A stretch of DNA of 64,000 nt from Methylocystis echinoides (GCF_027923385.1 NZ_BSEC01000003.1:124001-188000); one strand, 5' to 3'. Positions 17,058-26,983 are shown, numbered from the stretch's first letter. The notes: generated by a model from the sequence alone, not told the origin. Numbers and translations are program-made.

Positions 17058-19754
17058 ATGGCCGCACCAGAGACAGACTTCGATCGGCGCCCCGACCCGG
17101 AGGCGCTTCTCGCGCTCGCTGAACAGGAAAAGTCGGGCAAGCTGTGCGTCTTTCTCGGCGCGGCCCCCGGCGTCGGCAAAACCTACGCCATGCTTCGTCG
17201 CGCGCGAAGCGCTCGAGACGAAGGAATAGACGTCGTCATCGGACTTGCAGAGACCCACGGCCGTCGGGAAACAGAAGAACTGACGGTTGGCCTTGAAGTG
17301 TTGCCAAGGCGGAAGGCCGAATACAAGGGCCGAACGATTGAGGAATTTGACATTGACGCGGCGTTGGCGCGCAAGCCGCAACTGATCATCGTCGATGAAT
17401 TGGCGCACACAAACGCGCCAGATAGCCGACACCCCAAGCGCTGGCAGGACGTCGACGAACTGCTCCGCGCCGGCGTCAATGTCTGGACAGCCCTCAATAT
17501 TCAACACTTGGAAAGTCTCGCCGACATTGTTTCAAAAATCACCGGCGTCTCCGTTCGCGAAACAGTACCGGATCGCGTGCTGCAAGAAGCAGCGGACGTG
17601 GTTCTTGTTGACATCACGCCGGACGAACTTCTCCAAAGATTGAAGGAAGGCAAGGTTTACGTCCCGGAAACCGCCCAGCGGGCCATTCAAAACTTTTTCA
17701 CCCCGCGCAATCTTACTGCTTTGCGCGAACTGGCGTTGCGTCGGACAGCAGATCGCGTTGACGATCAAATGGTCGGCTTTCTGCGCCAGGGCGCCATCGA
17801 GGGGCCTTGGGCGACAACCGAGCGGTTGCTCGCCTGTGTTGGCCCGGACGCTTCTTCCCAGAAAGTCGTGAGGATTGCCGCACGGCTGGCGACGGGACTA
17901 AATGCGCCATGGATCGCGCTCCATGTCGCGAGGGCGGGCGACGACGAACAGGACGCGGAGTCAGTCAAGCAAATTCACGACGCCTTGCACCTGGCTGAAC
18001 GGCTAGGAGCCCAAATCGAACGCATCTCCGGGAGCGATCTTGCCGGGGAGGTACTGAGATATGCCCGCCGAGAGAACATCACCCAGATTGTTGTTGGCCG
18101 CTCTCGAGCGAGCTACTTTGGCCGACTTTTCCGCTGGTCTCTGACCGACGAGATCGTCAGGCGTTCAGACGACGTTTCCGTCCAAGTCGTGATGGGCGAC
18201 GGACGTGAACAAGCCACCAAGAAACGACGGTGGTTTAGACCCGGGAATACCCATTACTGGACGGGTACAAGTGCAGCAATACTTTCAGTAGCGCTTACGG
18301 TTTGTGCGGGCTATCTGTTAGATCGTTGGCTTAGCCTCTCAAATCTGTCAGTCATATTTCTGGTGCCAGTCGTGCTCTGCGCCGCGTGGTTCGGGTTGCT
18401 GCCCGCCATTATGGCGGCGGTGCTGGGATTTTTTGCCTGCGATTTCTTCTTTGTTGATCCTAGATATCAACTCACGATCCGTGATCCTTCTGAATTTCTC
18501 GCGCTTGTCGTTTTTCTCGTCGTCGCCTTCGTCACGGGAATGCTCGCCAGCAGAGTTCGCCAACACTCGGAATTCATGCGCACGCGGGCGGAGGCGGCGC
18601 AATCTCTCTTCGAGTTTTCGCGCAATCTGTCTGGCGCGGCGAACCTTGAAGAAGTGCTCTGGGCGGCGGTTGCTCAAATACAGAAATCCTTGGACGCTCG
18701 CTGCGTGGTCCTCATTCCGAACGCTGACGAATTAGCCCCCTCCGCCGCTTGGCCGCCACTTGATGAACTGGATCCCGGCGAGACGAGCGCCGCTCGCTGG
18801 ACGCTTGAAAAGGCCGAGCCGGCAGGGTGGCGTACGGGCACTCTGCCAAACGTTCGTTTTCAGTTCCGTCCACTCTCCACTACCCGCGGAGTGCTGGCTG
18901 TCGCCGGTGTCCAATTCAGGCAGCCGAATGAGCCGTTATCCGCTCAACAGGAACGCACGCTGACCGCCCTGCTCGAACAGACGGCGATTGCCATCGACCG
19001 CTCCATGCTCGTTGGCGAAGCGGTCAAAGCCGCTGCTTTGGAGGAAAACGAGAAATTGCGAATGACTCTCCTATCGTCGCTGTCGCACGATCTGCGCACC
19101 CCGCTTACGTCGATTACAGGGGCCGTGACCAGCCTTCGGCAGCTCGGCGAGAAGATGAGTCAGGACGACCGGCAGGATCTGCTTGCGTCGATCGAAGAGG
19201 AAACCGGACGACTTTCGCGGTTCATTTCGAACCTTATTGAAATGTCTCGGATCGAGGCGGGCGCGGTGGCGCCCCGCCGCGAATTTGTCGAGGTCGGCGA
19301 CGCTGTGAGAGCCGCGGTTGAGCGAAGCCGTAAGGTGTTTCCGGATCTCAACGTGTCTGTCAGCCTTTCGCAAGGTCTCCCGCTTATAAAGGGAGACGTT
19401 AATCTGTTGAGCAATGTGCTGTTCAATCTGCTCGACAACGCCAACAAATATGGCGGCGGCTCCGCGGCTGTCTACGCTCGTCGCGAGGGTGGCGATGTCG
19501 TCATTTCAGTGACAGACGAAGGACAGGGCGTGAAACCAGTTGATCTCGAGCGTATTTTCGAAAAATTTTACCGCGGCGGGCGCGTGGATGGCCGCAAGGC
19601 TGGCACGGGTCTTGGTCTTTCGATTTGCCGGGGGTTAGTCGGAGCGATGGGCGGAACAATCATTGCCCAAAGTCCCGCCATACGAAGACGAGGAACGCGC
19701 CTTGTGTTGCGTTTTCCCATCCCCGAACAGCCACGACAAGGCAAAGCAGCATGA
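17058..19754 (+). CDS. kdpD: KdpD, potassium/turgor sensor histidine kinase
   Basis: An 898-residue protein, close to the 894 of E. coli. In order: the KdpD N-terminal domain with Walker A GAAPGVGKT (34-42), a universal-stress-protein domain (about 250-375), four membrane helices (about 400-500), a GAF-like region, HisKA with His677 (SSLSHDLRTPLTSI), and HATPase boxes (NLLDNANKYG, DEGQGV, GTGLGLSIC). It phosphorylates KdpE under potassium limitation. GAGGAAAG precedes the ATG. It is divergent from kdpFABC and overlaps kdpE by four bases. Confidence 0.96.
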   Translation: MAAPETDFDRRPDPEALLALAEQEKSGKLCVFLGAAPGVGKTYAMLRRARSARDEGIDVVIGLAETHGRRETEELTVGLEVLPRRKAEYKGRTIEEFDIDAALARKPQLIIVDELAHTNAPDSRHPKRWQDVDELLRAGVNVWTALNIQHLESLADIVSKITGVSVRETVPDRVLQEAADVVLVDITPDELLQRLKEGKVYVPETAQRAIQNFFTPRNLTALRELALRRTADRVDDQMVGFLRQGAIEGPWATTERLLACVGPDASSQKVVRIAARLATGLNAPWIALHVARAGDDEQDAESVKQIHDALHLAERLGAQIERISGSDLAGEVLRYARRENITQIVVGRSRASYFGRLFRWSLTDEIVRRSDDVSVQVVMGDGREQATKKRRWFRPGNTHYWTGTSAAILSVALTVCAGYLLDRWLSLSNLSVIFLVPVVLCAAWFGLLPAIMAAVLGFFACDFFFVDPRYQLTIRDPSEFLALVVFLVVAFVTGMLASRVRQHSEFMRTRAEAAQSLFEFSRNLSGAANLEEVLWAAVAQIQKSLDARCVVLIPNADELAPSAAWPPLDELDPGETSAARWTLEKAEPAGWRTGTLPNVRFQFRPLSTTRGVLAVAGVQFRQPNEPLSAQQERTLTALLEQTAIAIDRSMLVGEAVKAAALEENEKLRMTLLSSLSHDLRTPLTSITGAVTSLRQLGEKMSQDDRQDLLASIEEETGRLSRFISNLIEMSRIEAGAVAPRREFVEVGDAVRAAVERSRKVFPDLNVSVSLSQGLPLIKGDVNLLSNVLFNLLDNANKYGGGSAAVYARREGGDVVISVTDEGQGVKPVDLERIFEKFYRGGRVDGRKAGTGLGLSICRGLVGAMGGTIIAQSPAIRRRGTRLVLRFPIPEQPRQGKAA

Positions 19755-20443
19755 GCAACACTCGCATCCTCGTCGTCGATGACGAGCCTCAGATCCATCG
19801 TGTGCTTCGGCCAGCTTTGAACGCCTGCGGCTACGACGTCCTGGAAGCCTTGACCGGTCGGCAAGCCCTGAGAATGATCGCTGCGTCCGCGCCTGACGCC
19901 ATTATACTGGATCTCGGGCTTCCAGACATCGACGGCAAGGAGGTGCTCACGCAAGCTCGGACCTTCTCCAAAACGCCGATCCTCATCCTCTCCGCCAGGG
20001 ACCGGGAGGCCGAGAAGATTGCCGCGTTGGACGCGGGAGCGGACGATTATGTTGAGAAGCCTTTTGGCATCGGTGAACTTTTGGCGCGGCTACGAACAGC
20101 CCTTCGCCATGTATCTCAGGGGGACCGCGAGCAGGCAAAGATTGAGACTGTAGGGCTTTGTATTGATCTTTCGCAGCACATCGTCACGAAGAATGGCGAG
20201 GTCGTGAAGTTGACCCCGAAAGAATACGATGTCCTGACGACCCTTGCACGTCACGCCGGACGGCTTTTAACTCATAGACAGATCCTCACCGCTGTCTGGG
20301 GTCCTGCGCACCAAGAAGATACCCAGTACCTCCGCGTGTTTGTCGGCCAGCTTCGCGCGAAAATCGAAGACGAGCCCGCGGCGCCCAAGATCATTGCAAC
20401 CGAGCCGGGGGTAGGCTACCGGTTTGTCAAGCCATCGCAATAG
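19751..20443 (+). CDS. kdpE: KdpE, OmpR-family response regulator
   Basis: A 230-residue protein: receiver domain with Asp54 (IILDLGLPDIDG) and Lys in VEKPFGI, then a winged-helix domain (VKLTPKEYDVLTTLARH, GVGYRF). Its ATG overlaps the kdpD stop (ATGA), so the two are translationally coupled. Its known role is to activate kdpFABC. The open frame reaches upstream into kdpD, but the overlapping ATG is the family start. Confidence 0.96.
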   Translation: MSNTRILVVDDEPQIHRVLRPALNACGYDVLEALTGRQALRMIAASAPDAIILDLGLPDIDGKEVLTQARTFSKTPILILSARDREAEKIAALDAGADDYVEKPFGIGELLARLRTALRHVSQGDREQAKIETVGLCIDLSQHIVTKNGEVVKLTPKEYDVLTTLARHAGRLLTHRQILTAVWGPAHQEDTQYLRVFVGQLRAKIEDEPAAPKIIATEPGVGYRFVKPSQ

Positions 20444-20470
20444 GTAGCGCCGCGCTCGCCCCGGCAGCCG

Positions 20471-20773
20471 TCAATTAATGATCCAGTACTCATCCGGATC
20501 TCCCCGTTTGTGCACTTTGATCAAACGGCTCAGGGGAGGCGTCGTTTCAATTACGAGTTCGTCAGCGGGTATGACTCGGCAGTCCCTGCTTTTCATGCCT
20601 CGTTGGACAATTACATAGGCCGCCTGATGATCAGACTGATCTGATAGGTCGAGAGCTCGAGCCATGAGGGCCTTGTCTTTGCATGCGGGAAATCCGAGCC
20701 GCTCCGCAGCAAGCGCGGCCGAGGTTGTGCCGATCGCAATTGCAAAAACAAACAGCGCCTGAACGAGCCCCAT
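20471..20773 (-). CDS. Secreted hypothetical protein
   Basis: A 100-residue protein with a signal peptide (MGLVQALFVFAIAIGTTSAA, cleavage near LAA) and a mature domain with two cysteines (ACKDK, SRDCRV). GGGAG precedes the ATG. It converges with kdpE. No family recognised; probably periplasmic. Confidence 0.6.
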   Translation of the reverse strand: MGLVQALFVFAIAIGTTSAALAAERLGFPACKDKALMARALDLSDQSDHQAAYVIVQRGMKSRDCRVIPADELVIETTPPLSRLIKVHKRGDPDEYWIIN

Positions 20774-20849
20774 TTTTGGCTCCCTGCAAAATGAGAAGAT
20801 CGACGGACGCGGGCGAGTTTATCGGATCCGCACTCGGACACCAAAGTAG

Positions 20850-22799
20850 TTAATCGAGCTGAGAGGAGGATAGGGGAAGACGGACGACAAATTCACTTCC
20901 CTTGTCCTTCCCGCCGCTGTGCGCCTCAACCGTTCCGCCGTGCAACTCGACGAGGCTTCGCACCAGAGCAAGGCCGATACCCAGTCCGCCGCGCGCCTGA
21001 GACTGATTCTGATCGACCTGGACGAACACATCAAAGATGCGCGGGAGCATGTCCGCGGGAATGCCGTAGCCATTGTCTTTTACACTGATGACGGCGTGCT
21101 CTCCCTGGCGGTCAAGAGTTATGTCGATGTCCCCTTTTGCAGGTGAATATTTAGTCGCATTATCCAGCAAATTGGCAAGGATCTGCGTCAAGCGCACGGG
21201 GTCCGCTGCAATGAAAAGCGGGCTCTCGCGAAAGTTAACGCGGATGTGACATTCCTCAGTCGACGAGAGAGCGCTCCTGCTCTCGACGACTTGCATGACA
21301 AGGTCGCCGAGGCTCAGCCTCTCCTTCTTTAGCGCGATTCTGCCGCGACTGATGCGAGAAACATCTAAGAGATCATCCACTAGCCTGATGAGATGGTCGA
21401 CTTGTCGCTCCATGATCTCTTGAATTCGACCATGGGCTCGAGGGATCGCCTCGGACTTGCGTAGCACGTACAAGCCAGAGCGTAACGGAGCGAGGGGATT
21501 CCGCAGTTCGTGCGCCAGCATTGTGATGAACTCATCTTTGTGCCGGTGCATCTCGAGAAGACTCTCTTCGACCCGTTTTCGCGCCGTGATGTCCTGCGTG
21601 ATACCGAACCCGCCGAGCAGGGCGCCAGCTTCGTCGAATTCCAGATAGGCTTTTTCCCGTAGCCACTTAACCGCGCCATCCAAGACAACGCGGTGCTCGA
21701 TATCGTAAGGTTCGCCAGCCAAAGCGGCCGACCATCTATCCTGAACATAATCCCGGTCATCTGGGTGCACTAGCGAGAGAAAGAGGTCGTAGGTTACAGG
21801 CTCTCCGAACGGCACACTGAAGATTCGATAGTTTTCTTCGGACCAGTCCAAGACGTTTTGAGGGAGTCTAAAACGCCACCAGCCGATTTGTCCGACTTCC
21901 TGGGCCCGCCTGAAATCCTCATGGCTCTGAGCGAGCGCCTCTTCGGCCCGTTTGCGACTGGTAATGTCATGCTCTGAGCCGGCCATTCTCGTAACAACGC
22001 CAGCTTGGTCACGGCGCGCCAGGCCACGGTCGAGCACCCATTTCTCAGAACCATCTCTGCAGCGAATTCGATACTCTTCCAGGAAGACATCAGTTTTTCC
22101 CTCGAAATGCGCCGCAACCGCATCCATTACCCGTGAAAGGTCTTCGGGATGGATGCTCGATTTCCACAATTCCTCGCTGCCGCCAATCAGCTCGTCGCCA
22201 TGACCGTGCAGTTCCTTCCATCGTGGCGAAAAATAAACGCGGTGGTTAGGGACATCCCAGTCCCAGATGGCGTCGCCTGCGCCTTTCGAGACGAGTTCAT
22301 ACCGCTCAACTAACTTCTTCAGCGCTTCTTCCGCTTCCTTCCTTTGAGTGATTTCCTCGACCGTAACCGCAAAGCCGACAATTGCCCCATCGTCGCCGAT
22401 CAGCGGATGCCAGCTCTCGAGCCAATGGCGCGTTACGCCTGGTCGCGCCGCTGTCTCTCCAGAGAACTCGTAGTTTGTCACGGGTCGCCGCGTTGCTAGG
22501 ATCTTCGTTGTCACTTGCTGAACAAGGGGCAGCAGCGCGGGGACAACCTCCGCCACTGTTCTCCCGAGATGAGCCTCCACCGGGACGCCGTTGATTTCGG
22601 CGAGGAATGAATTGATGTGGTGGAACCTAAGGTCAAGGTCTATTACGCAAAACCCCACATGCGCATTGTCATAGAACCATTTAAGCGCATTTAGCTGCTG
22701 TAGCGCTTCAGCTTGAGGGGCCCCCGCTGCGTTATTCGGCTCCGCCGCCTCATCCTCTATTTCGCAGTGGTGATGCGATCCATCTTTGTGTGCAATCAA
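20850..22799 (-). CDS. Soluble sensor histidine kinase with three PAS domains
   Basis: A 649-residue protein without membrane segments: PAS domains at about 38-150, 165-285 and 295-408 (the second and third have PAC-type ends, GSEHDITSRK and GITQDITARK). These are followed by HisKA with His430 (MLAHELRNPLAPL) and HATPase boxes (NLLDNATKYSP, DNGYGIP, GLGIGLALV). The PAS ligands cannot be told. The only start compatible with the first PAS is TTG at 22799. It is an orphan, with no response regulator gene next to it. Confidence 0.85.
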   Translation of the reverse strand: MIAHKDGSHHHCEIEDEAAEPNNAAGAPQAEALQQLNALKWFYDNAHVGFCVIDLDLRFHHINSFLAEINGVPVEAHLGRTVAEVVPALLPLVQQVTTKILATRRPVTNYEFSGETAARPGVTRHWLESWHPLIGDDGAIVGFAVTVEEITQRKEAEEALKKLVERYELVSKGAGDAIWDWDVPNHRVYFSPRWKELHGHGDELIGGSEELWKSSIHPEDLSRVMDAVAAHFEGKTDVFLEEYRIRCRDGSEKWVLDRGLARRDQAGVVTRMAGSEHDITSRKRAEEALAQSHEDFRRAQEVGQIGWWRFRLPQNVLDWSEENYRIFSVPFGEPVTYDLFLSLVHPDDRDYVQDRWSAALAGEPYDIEHRVVLDGAVKWLREKAYLEFDEAGALLGGFGITQDITARKRVEESLLEMHRHKDEFITMLAHELRNPLAPLRSGLYVLRKSEAIPRAHGRIQEIMERQVDHLIRLVDDLLDVSRISRGRIALKKERLSLGDLVMQVVESRSALSSTEECHIRVNFRESPLFIAADPVRLTQILANLLDNATKYSPAKGDIDITLDRQGEHAVISVKDNGYGIPADMLPRIFDVFVQVDQNQSQARGGLGIGLALVRSLVELHGGTVEAHSGGKDKGSEFVVRLPLSSSQLD

Positions 22800-22972
22800 C
22801 GTACTGGTCCCGCTCCGCGTCGAGCTATAATTCTAACCCGATGTTTCCGGGCTTGTCTGCGGGGATGCCAAGGGCCAACGGCTGAGCTTGCGGGCAACCA
22901 GTCGACAGTGTCCTTTTTAAAGGACCCAGTCTTCGATCTTGAAGCGCGCAATCTTCCGTCCGAAAAATTGCC

Positions 22973-23182
22973 TTACTGCCGAAAATTGAACACCCGCCGC
23001 AAGGCGTAACTGCGGACAAGTTACGCTGCGGTAAAGATCAGTCCCATCTGCAGATCTTGGCTAAACCTCGTGCTCAACCCCAACCGTGGAAACACCACCA
23101 TCTGCTTGGCGACCGCGACGCCATAACCGACGACGACGTTGGTAATCGCCTCGACAAGCGACATGACGCGCGACCACATCAG
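22973..23182 (-). pseudogene. DUF7220-like small membrane protein with an internal stop
   Basis: The frame begins MWSRVMSLVEAITNVVVGYG and shows the two-helix pattern of DUF7220-type proteins found in phage-like and accessory regions. A TAA at 23021-23023 interrupts it after GLIFTAA. The same frame then continues LVRSYALRRVFNFRQ to a second stop at 22973. This is exactly the expected tail, so one nonsense change inactivated an otherwise complete gene of about 69 codons. Confidence 0.6.
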
Positions 23183-23350
23183 GCCGCTTCTTTGGCCGCG
23201 CCAAGCCTTTGTTCGCATTTCAGCGTAGGTTGCGCCTTCGCCGTCGAGGACCGCCGTCTTGCCCGAGAACTCCTGCCAGCGGGTGATGATTACGTCGCAG
23301 AGGGTCTCGGATAGCTCCATCCCATAGACGCGCCGACCGGTCTTTTCGCC
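23183..23350 (-). pseudogene. DNA methyltransferase, C-terminal fragment
   Basis: About 50 residues (GEKTGRRVYGMELSETLCDV, then TRWQEFSGKTAVL and TYAEMRTKA) match the C-terminal end of N4/N6 site-specific DNA methyltransferases, where the EKTGRR.Y..E segment precedes a ...RW..FTG.. helix. The catalytic motifs are missing. The upstream side abuts the IS66 remnant, which probably deleted the rest. The frame runs on without a stop into the DUF7220-like gene. Confidence 0.6.
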
Positions 23351-23382
23351 GGCAATTTCCCACCCCCATTTTTGCGACAACT

Positions 23383-23880
23383 TCACGCCAGGGTGTCCAG
23401 GATTGTCTGGAAGGGGTTTGCGCCATTGAGCCTTGCGGTATCGACGGTTGTGTGCACGTCAGCCTCAGTCTTTGCATCCCACATGGCGCGGTAGGCGTTG
23501 GTTACTTTTCGCTGGATTACGCAGGGCCGTAGCTTTCGCTCGGAACCGTTGTTGGTAGCCTCGCCCTCGCCGGGATAGTCGCAAATGGTCAGAAGCTGAT
23601 TTTGCGCGCGCCTGATTTTGGCCTGCAACTCGCGTGCTAGATCGCATCCTGTCGCGGCGATAAGAAGAGCCGCAAGTTGCTTTTCGAGCACGCGCTTTTT
23701 GTTGGCGATCGTCGAGGCTTTGAAACTGGCGATATCTCTGGCCAGATCAAAGGCCTTACCAAACCGCAGCCTGAACTGCAGCAGCAGATCGTCCCGATCC
23801 ATGCTCCAGCGCAAAGGCCGTGTCGGGCGCCAAATGCGCCAAACAGGTTTGATGCGCGGCGCCACTGGGGTGCGGCACGG
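23383..23880 (-). pseudogene. IS66-family transposase, frameshifted C-terminal fragment
   Basis: Two overlapping frames give consecutive parts of IS66 TnpC: HQTCLAHLAPDTAFALEHG in one, then DDLLLQFRLRFGKAFDLARD to NNGSERKLRPCVIQRKVTNA and LNGANPFQTIL in the other. A frameshift lies near 23797. The N-terminal half is missing beyond about 23880. This is a dead remnant and is distinct in sequence from the IS66 remnant at 5946-6157. Confidence 0.8.
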
Positions 23881-24195
23881 TTAGCTGAGACAACCGGCTG
23901 CGGTAATTTGAACCGAAATTGCTACCTTGGTAATGCAGCGTCCTATTTCTGCGAGGTCCGCGGAGCCGCTGTCGTAGCTGACAGTCATCGCCATGGACCT
24001 CGTAGGGCGAGATTCGCGCCAAATGACTCTATTCAGTCCCCCTCTAACGCTCCTGCTCCCGCCGCGCCCTCCAGAACGATCTCGCCCCATGGATCATAGG
24101 GCTTGGCGTCTCGCAACGGGGCAGCTCCCCAATAGTCGATGAAGGGGCCGGACCGGCTCCAGCTCGGGGCACAGGGTCCAATGGGGTGGCGGTGA

Positions 24196-24282
24196 TTAAC
24201 AGGGATAATAGACGTGGGCGAGCGCAGGCCCCGCGCCCGCGAAGGTGCCAAGCAGAAACGCAAGAAGGCGTGATTTTGACAT
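24196..24282 (-). CDS. Short secreted peptide, or broken start of a secreted protein
   Basis: A 28-codon ORF with a full signal peptide (MSKSRLLAFLLGTFAGAG, ending ALAHVYYPC) and an excellent ribosome site (TAGGAGGAAGGA). It stops immediately after the predicted cleavage site. A different minus frame continues downstream to 24033 (GPFIDYWGAAPLRDAKPYDP), which suggests a frameshifted secreted protein. Function unknown. Confidence 0.4.
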   Translation of the reverse strand: MSKSRLLAFLLGTFAGAGPALAHVYYPC

Positions 24283-24892
24283 TCCTTCCTCCTATTCGCG
24301 CGCGTCCTGTCAGAGCAGGCGCGCCCTATGAAGTGTTATATTGCTGTCTTGAAACCGTGCGCGGCCACTCACTTTATTAAATGCAAAGACCGAGATCAAC
24401 GGCGACGTTAGAAGCGTTCCTGGGGACTTCGCTGAAGCGCCGCGACAGTCATAAAGCCTTAGGACGCGATCCGCGCTTGAGGTCCCGTTGCGTTGGAGAA
24501 CAGACGCTGCGGCATCGCCCGCCGCCCCTGCCGTCGTTATGGGGAATAGACGTCTGGCAGCTCACTGGCGACCTTCTGGCGCTGTCCGAGATAGGCGGCT
24601 TCGCAAGCGATCAACGCGTATCCAGGCCACATCCCGAAAAGGGATGAGTCCGCAAAAAGGCGCTGTATCCGCAGCACGGCGAGGGGATTGTCGAGGACCT
24701 CGAGGCCAAGGCCCAAGAGGTGCAGGCTAAAGCCAAATACCGTCACGTATTAGATGACGCCGATGTTGCAAGGCCCGAAACTATCGCCAAGCTGATTGAC
24801 CAGCTAATACCAAGTCTCGCTGACCATGACTCGGCGAGGCTTCCCGAATCAGCGTCGGATTGATTCAAGGTGGCGAACGAAGGAGGTTCGCC
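24283..24892. other. Region of gene debris before the IS630 copy
   Basis: A plus-strand frame from about 24647 to 24863 is open without a start codon (LYPQHGEGIVEDLEAKAQEV, later AKLIDQLIPSLADHD) and looks like the 3' end of a gene that lost its start. A minus frame at 24537-24746 is hydrophobic but unrecognised. The left end of the IS630 element probably lies near 24840. Confidence 0.35.
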
Positions 24893-25921
24893 ATGCCCAT
24901 TCCGCTCCGGGCTGACAACGACGCACAGATGACACGAGCCGCGGCCAAGCAGTCCAAGGATGGCCCACAGGCGCGGCGGCTGCTGGCCCTGGCGGCCATC
25001 TATGACGGTGCGACGCGAACGGAAGCCGCTCAGATCGGCGGCGTGACTGTGCAAATCGTCCGCGACTGGGTGATCAAATCTAATGCTTTGGGGCCGGCTG
25101 GCCTAATAGACCGCAAGGCGCCAGGCCAGCGGCCCCGGCTGAATGATGTGCATCGGGCGGCGCTGACGGCGATCATCGAAAGGGGACCAACGCACGCGAT
25201 CCACGGGGTCGTACGCTGGCGGATCGTTGATCTCTGCCAATGGCTGTTCGAGGAATTCAGGGTTACGGTCTCCAAGCAGACCCTGAGCCGAGAGCTGCGT
25301 GGCATGGGTTATCGCAAGCTCTCCGCTCGCCCACGCCACCATGCGCAGCGAGAGGGGGCGATTGAGGCGCGCATCGGCCAGAAGAACAAGATCACGCGGC
25401 GATGGGCGAAGCGTGGGACGCGCCCATCGGCTCCCAACGATCAGCGAACTGCCTTGACCTATATCTTCGGCGCAATCTGCCCCAAGGAGGGCAAAGGTGC
25501 AGCCCTGGTCCTTCCGACATGCAACACCGAGGCAATGAACCTGCACCTGGTCGAAATCGCGACAGAGATTGCGCCGGGAAAGCACGCGGTCTTACTGCTC
25601 GATCAGGGCGGTTGGCATTTGTCGAGCCGGTTGGTCATTCCGCCCAATATCACGATCTTGCCGCTCCCGGCGAAATGCCCCGAACTGAACCCACAAGAGA
25701 ACGTCTGGCAGCTTCTGCGCGACAACTGGCTGTCAAACCGCGTGTTCAAATCCTACGAGGATATCCTCGATCACTGCTGCTACGCCAGGAACAAGCTCAT
25801 CAACCAGCCATGGCGTATCATGTCAATCGGGCACACCGAGCGCCTTTTCCGCCATGCCTATCGCACGGCTGAAATTTCCGGCGCTGCCGATCGAGCCGCC
25901 CCAGCTTCGGACCCAGTCTAA
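24893..25921 (+). pseudogene. IS630-family transposase lacking the first catalytic Asp and running into flanking DNA
   Basis: From the ATG at 24893 (AAGGAGG before it) the frame has the IS630 HTH region (residues 25-145) and the later DDE parts: Asp237 in VLLLDQGGWH and Glu269 in CPELNPQENVW. The segment that normally carries the first Asp (…WFADEARIGQKNK) is missing: residues read HHAQREGAIEA and continue directly RIGQKNK. About 30 residues were deleted in frame. The natural C-terminus after WRIMSIG is replaced by read-through from about 25826 into a neighbouring gene. Without the first Asp it should be inactive. Confidence 0.8.
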
Positions 25922-26234
25922 AAGGCTTTGGTAAAGCCGTTGGAGCTTGTCGGAGTTCCGTGAACGCCTGCGCGACTCGCGCCACCGAAAAGGAAATCGC
26001 GCCGGCGAACGCGGCGAGTACGACGAACAGGACAAGAACCGTTCCGATGTTGGCGAGGGTTGCTGGGAAAAATCGTTCGAGCCATGGCTTTACCGGCCAT
26101 ACCGCGGCGATCACGACAGCCGCGGCGGCGAGCGGCATCGTGACGGCATAGGTCTGACAAAGTGCGAAGCCGACGAGCAGGAACGCGATAATCGCCAGCA
26201 ACCGCGTCTGAGCGGCCTGATGCTGATCAACCAT
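25826..26234 (-). pseudogene. AI-2E family transporter (permease), truncated and frameshifted
   Basis: The N-terminus (TRLLAIIAFLLVGFALCQTY, then AAAVVIAAVWPVKPWLERFF and GTVLVLFVVLAAFAGAISF) is that of AI-2E/PerM family membrane proteins of about 350 residues. Near 25950 the frame shifts: FTELR continues as DKLQRLYQSLLDWV and AIGMAEKALGVPD in another frame. The gene is then cut at about 25826 by the IS630 copy, and no remaining part is found on the far side. It lies 33 bases after mscS in the same direction, so the two formed an operon. Confidence 0.7.
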
Positions 26235-26267
26235 TCCGTCTTCTCCGTCGTCGTCTGCAGCATATGA

Positions 26268-26825
26268 TCATGGCGACCCCTGTCGGGCCTGGGGCTCATT
26301 TCCTGAGGGCGCGGTCTTCGCGCGCTCACGCGGGGGTGACGACAGGCTCCCAACGGACGGCGGCCACCCCTCGCGTTGCAGCTTTCGGTCTCCGTCCGCT
26401 TCCTCCGTCTGATCGTGGAAAAGAATCTGGTAAGTTGGAAAAGGCATGTCTATGCCGGCAGCGGTCAGCGCCGGCGCAATCGCACGGTAGACCTCGTCCG
26501 TGGACTCGACGACCTCTCGCATGACAGTCGGCTTGATCCAGTATCTCACTTCGAGATTCAGGCTGAAGTCGCCGAGGCTCTGTAGGAGGACGACAGGCTT
26601 GGGCTCCTGAAGGATTCGCTCGATTCTGCTGATCTCTGCGAGGATGATCGCGCCGGCCTTGCCGACGTCGTCGCTCTCTCCGATCGGGACCATGAGATGA
26701 ATGCGGCGTTCCTCATACGCGGTGTTGACGACAACACGATTCGTATAGAGCTCGCTGTTGGGAATGACGACGCGCCGGTTGTCGTACGTTCGCAAAAGAG
26801 TCGCGCGGATCTGAATGTCCTCGAC
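26268..26825 (-). pseudogene. Mechanosensitive channel MscS family, C-terminal part, separated by a transposon
   Basis: About 185 codons encode the MscS beta domain and C-terminal domain: DIQIRATLLRTYDNRRVVIP, NSELYTNRVVVNTAYE, then LQSLGDFSLNLEVRYWIKP. The missing N-terminal part is at 29993-30420. Removing the transposon and one 5-bp target copy restores the frame exactly (…HEGTV-E-DIQIR…). The polar C-terminal tail (SSPPRERAKTAPSG) is unusual but may be natural. Confidence 0.9.
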
Positions 26826-26863
26826 GGGGTCGTCGCAGAATCTTCCCAAAATCCTACGCTAAG
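26826..26863 (+). repeat. Left terminal inverted repeat of the Tn3-family element
   Basis: 38 bases starting GGGGTCGTCGCAGAATC and ending ACGCTAAG. It matches the right end inverted with one difference (G versus A at position 7). TCGAC precedes it. Confidence 0.95.
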
Positions 26864-26983
26864 GCGCGGACTGGCGTTCACTGGTATCTTAGCGATTGAA
26901 TTGCGCAGATGCCAAGGCATTGAAAAATATCGGTAAGCCGGACTGCTGCGCGAACGACCTAGCGCGCACCGGGGAAGCCGGCA

